From positions 124,001 through 188,000 of the forward strand of contig FNPS01000009.1 of assembly GCA_900107365.1 (NCBI GenBank): a stretch of 64,000 bases of DNA, in the 5' to 3' direction. The notes below the pieces were generated by a model that saw only the letters and a program-made list of their open reading frames with translations, had not been told where the DNA came from and made no database searches. Source of the DNA: Flavobacterium aquidurense (GTDB lineage Bacteria > Bacteroidota > Bacteroidia > Flavobacteriales > Flavobacteriaceae). This document shows, piece after piece, positions 8,322 to 15,966 of the stretch. A program made the position numbers and the translations under genes. Numbering within the stretch: the first letter of the stretch is position 1; every line of letters starts with the position of its first letter.

Positions 8322-9785
8322 TTATAATTTACTTATATAACTTCCGTACATATCTTTAAACTGATGTCCTTGTGCAAATCGATCTTTGCTTAATTTTTTA
8401 TATTCTACCAAAGCCCATAAAATAAATTCCTTCATGAAATAGTGGTCTTTTTTATCTAACTGAGGCTGATATTTCTTTAATAAAGTATCTAATGGTGTTA
8501 CTTCATCCAGAATACTTTTATATTCAGCATCTGAAGCATCATCTAACAATTCGAAACCACTTTCTGCAAAAAACCATTCTATCAAATCAGAATATGGTGT
8601 TTTTTCTCCAGGTTTTTCTAATTTTTCAATTTTCGGAAAGAAATCAGGAAACAGAGTTCGGATTGCTGAACCAATTAAATTTTGCGCCACCCCAGCTGCT
8701 CCCTCTTGCTCTCCTTCGTAAACCAATTCTACTTTTCCTGTAATGGCAGGGATAATTCCAATGAAATCAGACAAGCGCAAAATCGTATGATCAACTCCGG
8801 CTTTTAAGGCGCGACGTTCTGCTGTACTAATTAAGTTCTCGTAAGCCGTAATACTCATTCTGGCACTAACACCGCTTTTATTATCAATGTATTCGCTGTC
8901 ACGCGCTTCAAAACTAATTTGTTCCAGAATATCTTTAGCCAGACTTGGTACGTAAACAATCTCGCTTTGGGTTTCGTCTAATTTTGCTTCCTGCTCTGTA
9001 ATGGTTCTGGCGATGGCAACACTTTCCGGATAATGTGTCAGAATTTGAGAACCAATCCTGTCTTTAAGAGGCGTAACAATACTTCCTCTGTTTGTATAAT
9101 CTTCCGGATTTGCCGTAAATACAAATTGCATATCCAACGGCATTCTCAATTTGAAACCTCTAATCTGAATATCGCCTTCCTGCAAAATATTAAATAATGC
9201 TACCTGAATTCTGGCTTGCAAATCGGGTAATTCGTTGATAACAAAAATAGAACGATTCGCTCTTGGAATCATTCCGAAGTGAATCACGCGATCATCAGCA
9301 TACGATAATTTTAAATTCGCTGCTTTTATCGGGTCCACATCTCCAATCAAATCGGCTACGGTTACATCTGGCGTGGCTAGCTTTTCAAAGAAACGTTCGC
9401 TTCTGTGCAACCACGAAATTGGCGTTTCATCTCCTTTCTCGGCAATTAAATCTTTTGCAAAACGCGAAATCGGGTTTAACGGATCGTCATTAATTTCTGA
9501 ACCCGAAACAAACGGAATATATTCATTTAATAATTCGATCATTTTGCGAGCCAAACGAGTTTTCGCCTGACCACGAAGTCCTAATAAGTTGATATTATGT
9601 CGGGATAAAATAGCGCGTTCCAATTCTGGAATTACCGTATTTTCGAAACCATGAACACCTTCAAAAACCGGAGTTCCGGATTTGATTTTCTCACGAAGAT
9701 TATTTCGCAATTCATCTTTGATACTTGTGGTCTTATATCCTGAAGCCTTTAATTGACCTAGTGTTTTTATAGTATTTATTTCCAT
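8322..9785 (-). CDS. AAA+ ATPase, magnesium-chelatase ChlI/MoxR-like
   Basis: The 487-residue protein has a Walker A-type loop GLRGQAKT (69-76, with Ala in place of the usual Gly/Ser before Lys), a Walker B/acidic stretch IFVINELPDL near 180, a sensor region FTANPEDYTNRG, and a C-terminal helical lid. This is the layout of BchI/ChlI-like and MoxR-like AAA+ ATPases. The next gene on the strand (9926-11044) encodes a VWA-domain partner, as in chelatase or CoxD/CoxE pairs. Such pairs insert metals or remodel enzyme complexes; no chlorophyll genes are present, so the target is unknown. Confidence 0.85.
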   Translation of the reverse strand: MEINTIKTLGQLKASGYKTTSIKDELRNNLREKIKSGTPVFEGVHGFENTVIPELERAILSRHNINLLGLRGQAKTRLARKMIELLNEYIPFVSGSEINDDPLNPISRFAKDLIAEKGDETPISWLHRSERFFEKLATPDVTVADLIGDVDPIKAANLKLSYADDRVIHFGMIPRANRSIFVINELPDLQARIQVALFNILQEGDIQIRGFKLRMPLDMQFVFTANPEDYTNRGSIVTPLKDRIGSQILTHYPESVAIARTITEQEAKLDETQSEIVYVPSLAKDILEQISFEARDSEYIDNKSGVSARMSITAYENLISTAERRALKAGVDHTILRLSDFIGIIPAITGKVELVYEGEQEGAAGVAQNLIGSAIRTLFPDFFPKIEKLEKPGEKTPYSDLIEWFFAESGFELLDDASDAEYKSILDEVTPLDTLLKKYQPQLDKKDHYFMKEFILWALVEYKKLSKDRFAQGHQFKDMYGSYISKL

Positions 9786-9925
9786 TTTGATGATTTAAAA
9801 ATTGAAAGATTAAATTATTTAAAATTCAATTTGTTATTTTTTATATTTTGAATTGCGTGGAGGAACAGTTTGCGCCTCTACAGAAAACCTTTGAACCTTT
9901 GCTGCTATGAACCTTTGAGCCTAAA

Positions 9926-11044
9926 TTACCTCACTCTTTTCTTCCTATTCGTTTCATAATCTTCAAAAATCATTTCACCTAAACCTTTCAATCCGGTATA
10001 AAATGCTTTTCCCTGATTGGCTTCTGTAAAATGATTCACAAAACGCTGCAAATACGGATCGTTTGCAATCATAAAAGTTGTAATAGGAATATGTAATTTT
10101 CTGGCTTGTTGCGCCTGTGTGTAACATTTGTCAACTATGTATTCATCAAGCCCGTTACTGTTCATATAATAGGAACCATCACGTTCGCGAACGCAACTTG
10201 GTTTTCCGTCGGTAATCATGAAAATTTGTTTGTTGGTATTTCGCTTTCTTCGCAAAATATCCATCGCTAATTGAAGACCAGCAACTGTATTAGTATGATA
10301 AGGGCCAACTTGCAAATAGGGTAAATCCTTAATAGGAATCGTCCAGGCATCATTTCCGAAAACTAAAATATCAAGCGTGTCTTTAGGGTAACGTGTTGTA
10401 ATTAATTCGGCCAACGCCATCGCTACTTTTTTTGCAGGCGTAATTCGGTCTTCTCCGTATAAAATCATACTGTGGCTGATGTCAATCATCAAAACCGTAC
10501 TCATTTGCGCTTTGTACTGTGTTTCCTCAACAACCAAATCATTTTCGGTCAGCATAAAACTTTCTACACCATTGTTGATTTGCGCGTTACGCAAACTCTC
10601 GGTTAAAGCAATTCGTTCTAAACCATCTCCAAAATTAAATTCACGGAATTCTCCGGTATGTTCATCTCCATTTCCGGCATGTTTCGTTTTATGATTTCCG
10701 TTTCCGGAACGTTTCAAATTGCCAAAAATCTGATCTAAGGCTTGTTGTCTGATTGCTCGTTCTGTTTTAGCCGTAATTCCAAAACCAGCAGTGCCATCAG
10801 GTTTTGCTTCGTCTTTTATGTAACCTTTCTTTTTTAAATCTTCGATAAAATCATCGATCGTGTAGTTCTCATCCGTCAGTTTATATTCTTTATCTAACTC
10901 CCGAAGCCAGTCTATAGCTTCATCAAAATCGCCCGAAGTATGGGTGATAAGCTCTTTGAAAATGCCAAAAAGTTTTTCAAACGGAGACTGAAATGGGGCT
11001 TCGTACGACTTAAAATAAAAACCTTTTTTAAATTCGTTTTTCAT
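9926..11044 (-). CDS. VWA domain-containing protein, partner of the AAA ATPase
   Basis: The 372-residue protein has a complete metal-ion-dependent adhesion site: DISHS (188-192), a downstream Thr in NTVAGLQLAMDIL, and ITDGKPS. The N-terminal 180 residues are helical and hydrophilic, with a Gly/His/Asn-rich linker near 113-130. Together with the ATPase gene 140 bases downstream on the same strand it makes the BchI/BchD-like motor plus VWA pair. The VWA part probably binds the client or couples it to the AAA ring. The client is unknown. Confidence 0.85.
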   Translation of the reverse strand: MKNEFKKGFYFKSYEAPFQSPFEKLFGIFKELITHTSGDFDEAIDWLRELDKEYKLTDENYTIDDFIEDLKKKGYIKDEAKPDGTAGFGITAKTERAIRQQALDQIFGNLKRSGNGNHKTKHAGNGDEHTGEFREFNFGDGLERIALTESLRNAQINNGVESFMLTENDLVVEETQYKAQMSTVLMIDISHSMILYGEDRITPAKKVAMALAELITTRYPKDTLDILVFGNDAWTIPIKDLPYLQVGPYHTNTVAGLQLAMDILRRKRNTNKQIFMITDGKPSCVRERDGSYYMNSNGLDEYIVDKCYTQAQQARKLHIPITTFMIANDPYLQRFVNHFTEANQGKAFYTGLKGLGEMIFEDYETNRKKRVR

Positions 11045-11150
11045 AGTTCTAAAATTACAGCTTTTTAGAATTACGAAAAAAGAAACGTTTATTAATTTTT
11101 AGTTAAAATATTTAGGCAAAAGTAGTTGAAAATGAGGCAAATTCTGTCAA

Positions 11151-11531
11151 TTATTCAAACTTTCCATCAACATAATACCACGCACCATTTTCAAATTTGA
11201 ATGTTGAGAATTCATAATGGGTTTGTCGCTGACTATTTGAATCTAAAAAATACGCTTTAAACTCCACCTTATTTTCAGTAAAGCTTAAAATTTCTAATTT
11301 TTGCCACTTATTAGATGTGGCCCATTTTAGAATTTCACTCTTTGAATAATTTTTTTTTTCTGAAACATGAGTAGTTTCTAAAAGATATTCTGCATTATGA
11401 GTGGCATAAGCAGAATATCTTGAACGCATTAAAGCTACCGCCGTTGCTGCTTTTTGATTGTTTATAAGATATAATCCGCAGCAATCATCAAATAATTGAC
11501 CAGTATCACAAAAACATTTTTTATTCTCCAT
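11151..11531 (-). CDS. YchJ-family (UPF0225) SEC-C motif protein
   Basis: The N-terminus has a CxC...CC zinc-binding SEC-C-like motif (KKCFCDTGQLFDDCC), followed by a compact alpha/beta domain with the MRSRYSAYATHNAEYLLETTH segment typical of YchJ/UPF0225. I take the ATG at 11531 (126 residues), directly before the Cys motif. A start 30 bases upstream would add a poorly conserved tail. The start overlaps the stop of the preceding small gene by 11 bases, suggesting translational coupling. The biochemical role of the family is not settled. Confidence 0.8.
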   Translation of the reverse strand: MENKKCFCDTGQLFDDCCGLYLINNQKAATAVALMRSRYSAYATHNAEYLLETTHVSEKKNYSKSEILKWATSNKWQKLEILSFTENKVEFKAYFLDSNSQRQTHYEFSTFKFENGAWYYVDGKFE

Positions 11532-11754
11532 CAACCGCCTCTTCTCCATTGATCTTAACATGCAACTGGTTCAATAAAACCTGGTATCTGCTAATTTCTC
11601 TTAATTCTTCATCTTCTTCAGCATGATCCAGCATTTCGTCTAAAACATCACTGACATCAAGTAATTTGTTATTTGCTTCTCTATCTTGTTTTGCAGCAAT
11701 CAAATCAATAATTTCCTGCACACTCACTTTTAAATCTTCGAATTTACTATTCAT
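11521..11754 (-). CDS. Small helical hypothetical protein
   Basis: The 77-residue acidic protein is predicted almost all alpha-helical (VSVQEIIDLIAAKQDREANNK ... DHAEEDEELREISRYQVLL) and ends in EEAVDGE. I do not recognise a named family. It overlaps the YchJ-like gene by 11 bases, so it belongs to that operon. Just upstream (11759-11835) are heptad-like repeats of GTTTCAT. Confidence 0.65.
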   Translation of the reverse strand: MNSKFEDLKVSVQEIIDLIAAKQDREANNKLLDVSDVLDEMLDHAEEDEELREISRYQVLLNQLHVKINGEEAVDGE

Positions 11755-11839
11755 ATTTTATTTGTTTCATGTTTCATGTTTCTTTTGTTTCTGGTATCAA
11801 CAACTTGAAACCTGAAACAAAGAAAACTTGAAACTATTA

Positions 11840-11989
11840 TTACTCTTCGTTCTTTTTATCTTCGTTGAACTTTTTTACAATTTCTTTCAGCTTTTCCTTG
11901 CGTGCAACTTCAGCCTGTTTCTTTTTATTTTGGGCTTTGTGCAATTTGTCATTGTGAGCTTTGATGTTCTTTTCGTTGTTGCGTCCCAT
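11840..11989 (-). CDS. Small Lys-rich helical protein (49 aa)
   Basis: A 49-residue ORF begins MGRNNEKNIKAHNDKLHKAQ and ends KKFNEDKKNEE. It is strongly basic at first and acidic at the end, and predicted as one long helix. Its ATG shares one base with the TAA stop of the upstream gene (11989-12528), the classic overlap of translationally coupled genes, which argues that it is real despite its size. No family is recognised; a nucleic-acid or ribosome-associated role would fit the composition but is only a guess. Confidence 0.6.
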   Translation of the reverse strand: MGRNNEKNIKAHNDKLHKAQNKKKQAEVARKEKLKEIVKKFNEDKKNEE

Positions 11990-12528
11990 TATATTTCTCT
12001 TTTAATTTCTTCTAATGTTTTCTCGGTATAAATCAATTCTGTTATTATCGTTTCTCTCAAAACATCAATATCTTCATCAAAATGTTTTGCCCAGGAAGTT
12101 AATTGTTGCAGGTTTCTGATTTGTTTAATACGTTTTGTCGTTTCAAAACTCGTTCTCAGAATCGCTTTTTTATCATAGACCGGATTATTTTTATGTTGAT
12201 AGATTACTGTATTCATATCAAAATTGGCTTCAATATAATATAGTTTCTCTTCTGCATTATCAGGATAAAATTCACTCCAGGCTGCAAAACCGATTTTTGT
12301 TTTCGAAGATGTTTCCGGTTCCATTGCAATTAAACGCCATTTACTATTGGCTAATCTTCCCCAGTGATTCGAAACTCTGTACATTCCGGTTTCAGTATAA
12401 TAGTAGGCACTTCCCGCCTTACTTTCAAATTGTTTTTTTAAGCCTTCAATTACCTCCGGAAGCACTTCATGAAAAACACAAAAGGTGTTTTTGAACGAAT
12501 TTGGATGTGGCCTGAAGTTTTTTTGCAT
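11989..12528 (-). CDS. Conserved hypothetical protein
   Basis: A soluble protein of 179 residues from the ATG at 12528 (181 from an ATG at 12534) with no signal peptide or membrane helix. It has mixed alpha/beta character and aromatic-rich strands (SAYYYTETGMYRVSNHWGRL, KIGFAAWSEFYP). The C-terminal third is helical and charged. I do not recognise a family with known function. It is the first gene of a coupled pair with the 49-residue Lys-rich ORF downstream. Confidence 0.65.
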   Translation of the reverse strand: MQKNFRPHPNSFKNTFCVFHEVLPEVIEGLKKQFESKAGSAYYYTETGMYRVSNHWGRLANSKWRLIAMEPETSSKTKIGFAAWSEFYPDNAEEKLYYIEANFDMNTVIYQHKNNPVYDKKAILRTSFETTKRIKQIRNLQQLTSWAKHFDEDIDVLRETIITELIYTEKTLEEIKREI

Positions 12529-12614
12529 ATGCAAATATACTGAGATTGTCGCGAACTCCCTAAAACAAACATTAATTGATTAACTTTGCTGCATCAATTT
12601 AAAAATTAAAAGTT

Positions 12615-12866
12615 ATGTCTAAGGATTCACAAGAAAAAATGCCCCAAAAAGGAGTTTATACCGGTATCATCGAAAAAGATGAAAACAACAATTATTTTTG
12701 TGGGGAATATCTTTTAGATTACAAAATAGCGCATTCAAATTTTAATCTTGGAGATTGGGTTACGATTAAATCGGTGATCGAAAATCCGAGTGATATTAGT
12801 TATGATAAATATCCTAAGAAATCTAAAAACTTCGATAAAGCCAATCATAAACCGGAAAACAAATAA
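12615..12866 (+). CDS. Small conserved hypothetical protein
   Basis: An 83-residue soluble protein with a beta-rich core (KGVYTGIIEKDENNNYFCGEYLLDYKI, LGDWVTIKSVIE) and a Lys-rich disordered tail. The core looks like a small barrel with one Cys. No function is known to me. It is divergent from the hypothetical pair at 11840-12528 and is followed by a heptad repeat and a terminator-type hairpin. Confidence 0.6.
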   Translation: MSKDSQEKMPQKGVYTGIIEKDENNNYFCGEYLLDYKIAHSNFNLGDWVTIKSVIENPSDISYDKYPKKSKNFDKANHKPENK

Positions 12867-12871
12867 AATTT

Positions 12872-12907
12872 GTTTCAGGTTTCAGGTTTCAGGTTTCAAG
12901 TTTCAGG
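12872..12907. repeat. Heptad tandem repeat (GTTTCAG)
   Basis: Five tandem copies of GTTTCAG, one with A for the last G, lie six bases beyond the stop codon at 12866. It is the same period-7 style as at 3485-3539 and 8226-8255. Confidence 0.8.
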
Positions 12908-12931
12908 TTGAAATGCGTGTAACTTAACCGT

Positions 12932-12970
12932 AAAGTTCGCAAAGCTTAAACATACAGCTTTGCGAACTTT
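12932..12970. terminator. 15-bp perfect inverted repeat, bidirectional terminator-like
   Basis: AAAGTTCGCAAAGCT at 12932-12946 is perfectly inverted at 12956-12970, with a 9-base loop. A second, looser pair (TTAACCG near 12924 and CGGTTAA near 13014) encloses it. It lies downstream of the 83-residue gene and is followed by TTTTGCG rather than a long T run. Confidence 0.5.
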
Positions 12971-13164
12971 TGCGTTTTACAATTGCAGAAATAAAAAACT
13001 TTGCGCCCTTTGCGGTTAAAATCAACGTACAGTCTTTATTTTTTCGAATATTTTTTACCTTAAAAGTAAAAAGTTAAAAAAAAGTGTACCTTTGCAAAAA
13101 ATTTGTCGTTTTGAAGTAAAAAAAACTCATTTCAAACTAATAGACAATAAGTTACCTTTTATTT

Positions 13165-13605
13165 ATGAAAAAAATAGTTGAATACCGCAAGTTACTAAAC
13201 GTAGACAAAACTGCTGAGTTAAAAGATTTGAAAACCATTTATCGTAATGCGATGAAAGAAGCTCATCCTGATAAATTTCAAGGTGATGATGCTGGTTTAA
13301 AAGCAGCAGAAGAAAAAAGTAAAGCGATTATTGAGGCTTATCACTTTTTGGTAAGTATTAATCCTGAGACGATTAAAGCAAATTTACCAGAATATACTGA
13401 AACAATTTCAACTTGTTCAATTACAGATTATAAGTTTGTTGAAGGTCGTTTAATTATCGATTTTTCTAACGGAAGTGTTTATGAATACATTAGTGTTCCT
13501 AAAGCAACTTACGTAAAAATGGTTAATGCTGACTCTCCTGGAAGATTCGCAAAAAGACACATTTTGAACTCTTTCACATGGAGAAAGAAAACAAATCAAG
13601 AATAG
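13165..13605 (+). CDS. J-domain protein with C-terminal KTSC domain
   Basis: Residues 5-65 form a DnaJ-type J domain (YRKLLNV ... YRNAMKEAHPDKFQG) with an intact HPD motif that should stimulate an Hsp70 ATPase. Residues about 80-140 match the KTSC fold (FSNGSVYEYISVPKATYVKMVNADSPGRFAKRH in essence), a small domain often linked to nucleic acid or phage-related proteins. The combination is compact (146 residues) and has no zinc-finger or Gly/Phe region. The gene stands alone with its own terminator. Confidence 0.85.
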   Translation: MKKIVEYRKLLNVDKTAELKDLKTIYRNAMKEAHPDKFQGDDAGLKAAEEKSKAIIEAYHFLVSINPETIKANLPEYTETISTCSITDYKFVEGRLIIDFSNGSVYEYISVPKATYVKMVNADSPGRFAKRHILNSFTWRKKTNQE

Positions 13606-13628
13606 TTTTACGCTAGAATATACCAAAA

Positions 13629-13650
13629 AGCACTCTGTAAACAGAGTGCT
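13629..13650 (+). terminator. Rho-independent terminator of the J-KTSC gene
   Basis: A 10-bp stem (AGCACTCTGT with ACAGAGTGCT) with a 2-base loop is followed by TTTTTT. Confidence 0.9.
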
Positions 13651-13862
13651 TTTTTTATGCTTTAAAATCAGAAAATTACTTAGCTTGAGTATAAATAAGC
13701 ATTAATTTAAGAGTTTTAAATCATATAACACCAACAAACACCCTGAAAACATGATGGTTGTACCCCAAAAAACTATAACAAAATTTTAGGTTACAAAATT
13801 CTTTATGTTTTATATTTTTAGATACTTTTGTTGCACAAATCAATTAACTAATTAATTTTATA

Positions 13863-14624
13863 ATGAAAAAAATACTTTTTTTACTTACCGCTTCAGTTGC
13901 GATAATGTCATGCAGCAAAGTTAAAGACGGAGAATACCTTATTACAGGAACTGCAAAAGGAATCGCAAACGGGAAAACTATCATTCTTCAAGGTACAGAT
14001 CCAACAACAAAAATGGCAGTTGCCCTTGATACAGTAAAAGTTGAAAACGAAAAATTCGAAATAAAAGGAAAAGTAGCAGAACCATCTTTCCACACATTAA
14101 TTCTTCAGGATGCAAACGGACCAATTCCTTTCATCTTAGAAACAGGAGAAATCACTGTTGCAATTGATAAAGACAGTATTCACAAAACTAAAATTGCAGG
14201 TACTTACAGCAATGATGAATTCGTAAAATTTAATGATGAGCTTACAAAAACTCAAAAGAAATTAATCGATTTTCAGAAAAATAATACTCAGAAAATGCAA
14301 CAAGCTCAACAAGCTCAAGATACTGCAACGATCAACGGTTTGATGAAACAATACATGACTATTCAAACGGAAGTTCAGGCAGATTCTAAAAAGAAATACC
14401 TTACTTACGCTGAATCTCACCCAAAATCTTTCATTTCTGTTCTAATCGTTCAAGGTATGTTAGGTGATCCTTCTGCTGATATTAAAAAAACAGAAGCTAT
14501 ATACAATTCTTTAGATGAGTCTTTAAAAAACACTACTCCTGGTAAAGATGTAAAAACAAAAATAGGTCAAGCAAAAATGCCTGCAGTTGGTGCAACAGCT
14601 CCTCCTGTTGGTAGCGCTAAATGA
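13863..14624 (+). CDS. N-terminal half of a TlpA/DUF4369 thioredoxin lipoprotein (truncated by in-frame TGA)
   Basis: The lipoprotein signal (lipobox IMSC) is followed by a DUF4369-type beta domain (about 25-125) and a helical linker (130-240). In the family a thioredoxin domain of about 135 residues should follow. Here codon 254 is TGA, right after VGSAK. The same reading frame then continues without any other stop through the whole thioredoxin domain to 15029. As read, the product lacks its catalytic domain. It could be a nonsense mutation, a sequencing error, or (less likely) read-through. The intact relative would be a periplasmic thiol-disulfide oxidoreductase. Confidence 0.8.
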   Translation: MKKILFLLTASVAIMSCSKVKDGEYLITGTAKGIANGKTIILQGTDPTTKMAVALDTVKVENEKFEIKGKVAEPSFHTLILQDANGPIPFILETGEITVAIDKDSIHKTKIAGTYSNDEFVKFNDELTKTQKKLIDFQKNNTQKMQQAQQAQDTATINGLMKQYMTIQTEVQADSKKKYLTYAESHPKSFISVLIVQGMLGDPSADIKKTEAIYNSLDESLKNTTPGKDVKTKIGQAKMPAVGATAPPVGSAK

Positions 14625-15029
14625 AGATCAGACTTTTCTGCTCCAAATCCTGAAGGCAAAGTTGTTTCACTTAAAGAAAGTTTAGGAAAAGTAACTATTG
14701 TTGACTTCTGGGCTTCATGGTGTGGACCATGTAGAAAAGAAAATCCGAATGTTGTAGCTATTTACAAAGAATTACATGCTAAAGGATTAAATATAATTGG
14801 AGTTTCTTTAGATAAAGAAGCCAGCAAGTGGAAAGAAGCTATTGCAAAAGATGGCTTAACCTGGACACATGTTTCGAACCTTAAATTTTGGGACGAACCA
14901 ATCGCTGCACAATATGGTGTTCAATCAATTCCGGCAACTTTTATTCTTGATGCATCAGGAAAAGTAGTTGCTCAAGACCTAAGAGGTCCTGAATTAAGAG
15001 CTAAAATTTTAGAGCTATTAGCCAAATAA
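14625..15029 (+). pseudogene. C-terminal thioredoxin half of the interrupted TlpA-like gene
   Basis: This frame is continuous with 13863-14624 except for the TGA. It encodes DFSAPNPEGK, the active site WASWCGPC (codons 283-290 of the joined gene), and the cis-Pro region QSIPATFILD, ending LLAK. No ATG lies in this frame near the junction, so it cannot easily be translated alone. A terminator hairpin follows at 15052-15077. The domain itself shows no further damage, so the interruption is recent or an error in the sequence. Confidence 0.75.
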
Positions 15030-15051
15030 TAATAAATATTATGCATTAACA

Positions 15052-15077
15052 AAAAATCTCCCCAGGGAGATTTTTTT
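15052..15077 (+). terminator. Rho-independent terminator after TlpA-like gene
   Basis: A 7-bp stem (ATCTCCC with GGGAGAT) is followed by a 7-base T run. Confidence 0.85.
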
Positions 15078-15119
15078 GTTTTATACAATACCAAACTAAA
15101 AATTTAACAAAAGCAACTT

Positions 15120-15380
15120 CAACCAATGTTGCTACCAGTAGTTAAAAGAATACACTACTAAAGAATTAAATACGGTACGTTTATTTGTAGATAAAGAAGT
15201 AAATGAGGGAAAGATGCTTTTTTAAAAGATAACTTAACCTGGGCAAGCATTTCAACCCTATCTTTTTAGGAAGCGTCAATTTCTACTGAATATTATATTG
15301 AATTAATTTCAGCAACTTTTACACTTGAAACCTAAGAGAAAATATTATTAAAGACTTAAGAAGTTCTAAAATTTAGATCG
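15120..15380 (+). pseudogene. Decayed duplicate of the thioredoxin 3' half
   Basis: Read in pieces, this stretch still resembles the end of the TlpA-like gene just upstream: GTAGATAAAGAAGTAAATGA (like LDKEASKW), LTWASIS, SATFTLET and a trailing KDLRS-like remnant, but with internal stops and frame changes. The following sequence (TTTTATTTTATTCAATACCA) also mirrors the sequence after the upstream terminator. It is a tandem duplication in advanced decay and encodes nothing now. Confidence 0.6.
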
Positions 15381-15523
15381 AAAACACTAGTCCTTTTTGA
15401 CAAAAAAGAGCAATATTCTGTACAAATCAAAAAAAACTTCATAATACAGGCTTTTTTATTTTATTCAATACCAACAACTTAAAAATTAATTGAAAAATAA
15501 CTTAAAATTAAGTGCGATTTTAG

Positions 15524-15554
15524 TTTGTAAACATCAAAAACGTTTATATATTTG
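15524..15554 (+). promoter_or_regulatory. Bacteroidota-type promoter of tRNA-Tyr
   Basis: TTTG at 15524-15527 and TATATTTG at 15547-15554 match the -33 and -7 (TAnnTTTG) consensus with a 19-base spacer. The tRNA begins 40 bases further on. Confidence 0.75.
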
Positions 15555-15593
15555 CAACCGCTTAGAACAACAAAGCGCATCAATGCTGAGATC

Positions 15594-15674
15594 GGGGAGA
15601 TACTCAAGCGGCCAACGAGGGCAGACTGTAAATCTGCTGTGTGAACTTCGCAGGTTCGAATCCTGCTCTCCCCA
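15594..15674 (+). tRNA. tRNA-Tyr (anticodon GTA)
   Basis: The acceptor arms GGGGAGA (15594-15600) and TCTCCCC (15667-15673) pair perfectly. The anticodon stem GCAGA/TCTGC frames the loop CTGTAAA with anticodon GTA. A long variable arm is present, as usual in bacterial tRNA-Tyr, and the T arm is GCAGG-TTCGAAT-CCTGC. Total length is 81 bases without CCA. The ICE integrase follows 292 bases downstream, so the 3' end of this tRNA is the likely integration target. Confidence 0.97.
15644..15674. other. Putative attL core at the tRNA-Tyr 3' end
   Basis: Tyrosine-integrase ICEs usually recombine in the T-arm and 3' end of a tRNA. This is the only such site next to the integrase. The matching direct repeat (attR) is not in the window, so the exact core and length cannot be fixed. 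Confidence 0.5.
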
Positions 15675-15743
15675 CAAAAAGGGTAAAAGAAGTAAAAAGG
15701 TCACTTTTTCAATCTTTTCAAAAACCCATAAAAAACGTGGTAA

Positions 15744-15775
15744 AACCTGCAAATCCTAGGATTCGCAGGTTTTTT
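15744..15775 (+). terminator. Terminator downstream of tRNA-Tyr
   Basis: A 12-bp stem with one mismatch (AACCTGC-A-AATCC with GGATT-C-GCAGGTT) is followed by a run of T. It should end the tRNA transcript before the integrase gene. Confidence 0.8.
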
Positions 15776-15820
15776 GCTTTTAAGACACTTTTCAAACTTT
15801 GTAAAAACACTCAAAAGTTT

Positions 15821-15865
15821 TGTGGCAGAATCGTGGCACATTTGGGTGTTTGCAAAATGTGCCAC
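15821..15865. repeat. GTGGCA repeats and inverted repeat before the integrase (possible arm-type sites)
   Basis: TGTGGCAGAAT is followed 11 bases later by GTGGCACATTT (15833-15843), which is perfectly inverted at 15855-15865 (AAATGTGCCAC). Short repeated motifs between an att core and the integrase gene are the usual position of integrase or excisionase binding sites. This function is inference. Confidence 0.45.
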
Positions 15866-15966
15866 AGAATTGCACCTGAACACTTGTAAATACAGGGGTT
15901 AAGGAGGTTAACGACTTGTTTTTTTGATGCTATAATTCTACATTTATTAATCTAAAAAGTTGAATT

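Noticed and set aside
12135..12494. 119-residue frame antisense to the hypothetical gene at 11989-12528
   Set aside because: Composition is dominated by Phe, Tyr, Leu and Ser as in typical shadow frames of AT-rich genes.
14622..14624. Selenocysteine codon at the TGA
   Set aside because: The TGA lies in a linker, not at a redox site; WCGPC is intact downstream and no SECIS-like stem is evident.
15490..15759. 89-residue frame covering the tRNA-Tyr gene
   Set aside because: It is an accident of the tRNA sequence; the tRNA folds perfectly and the frame has no protein-like features.
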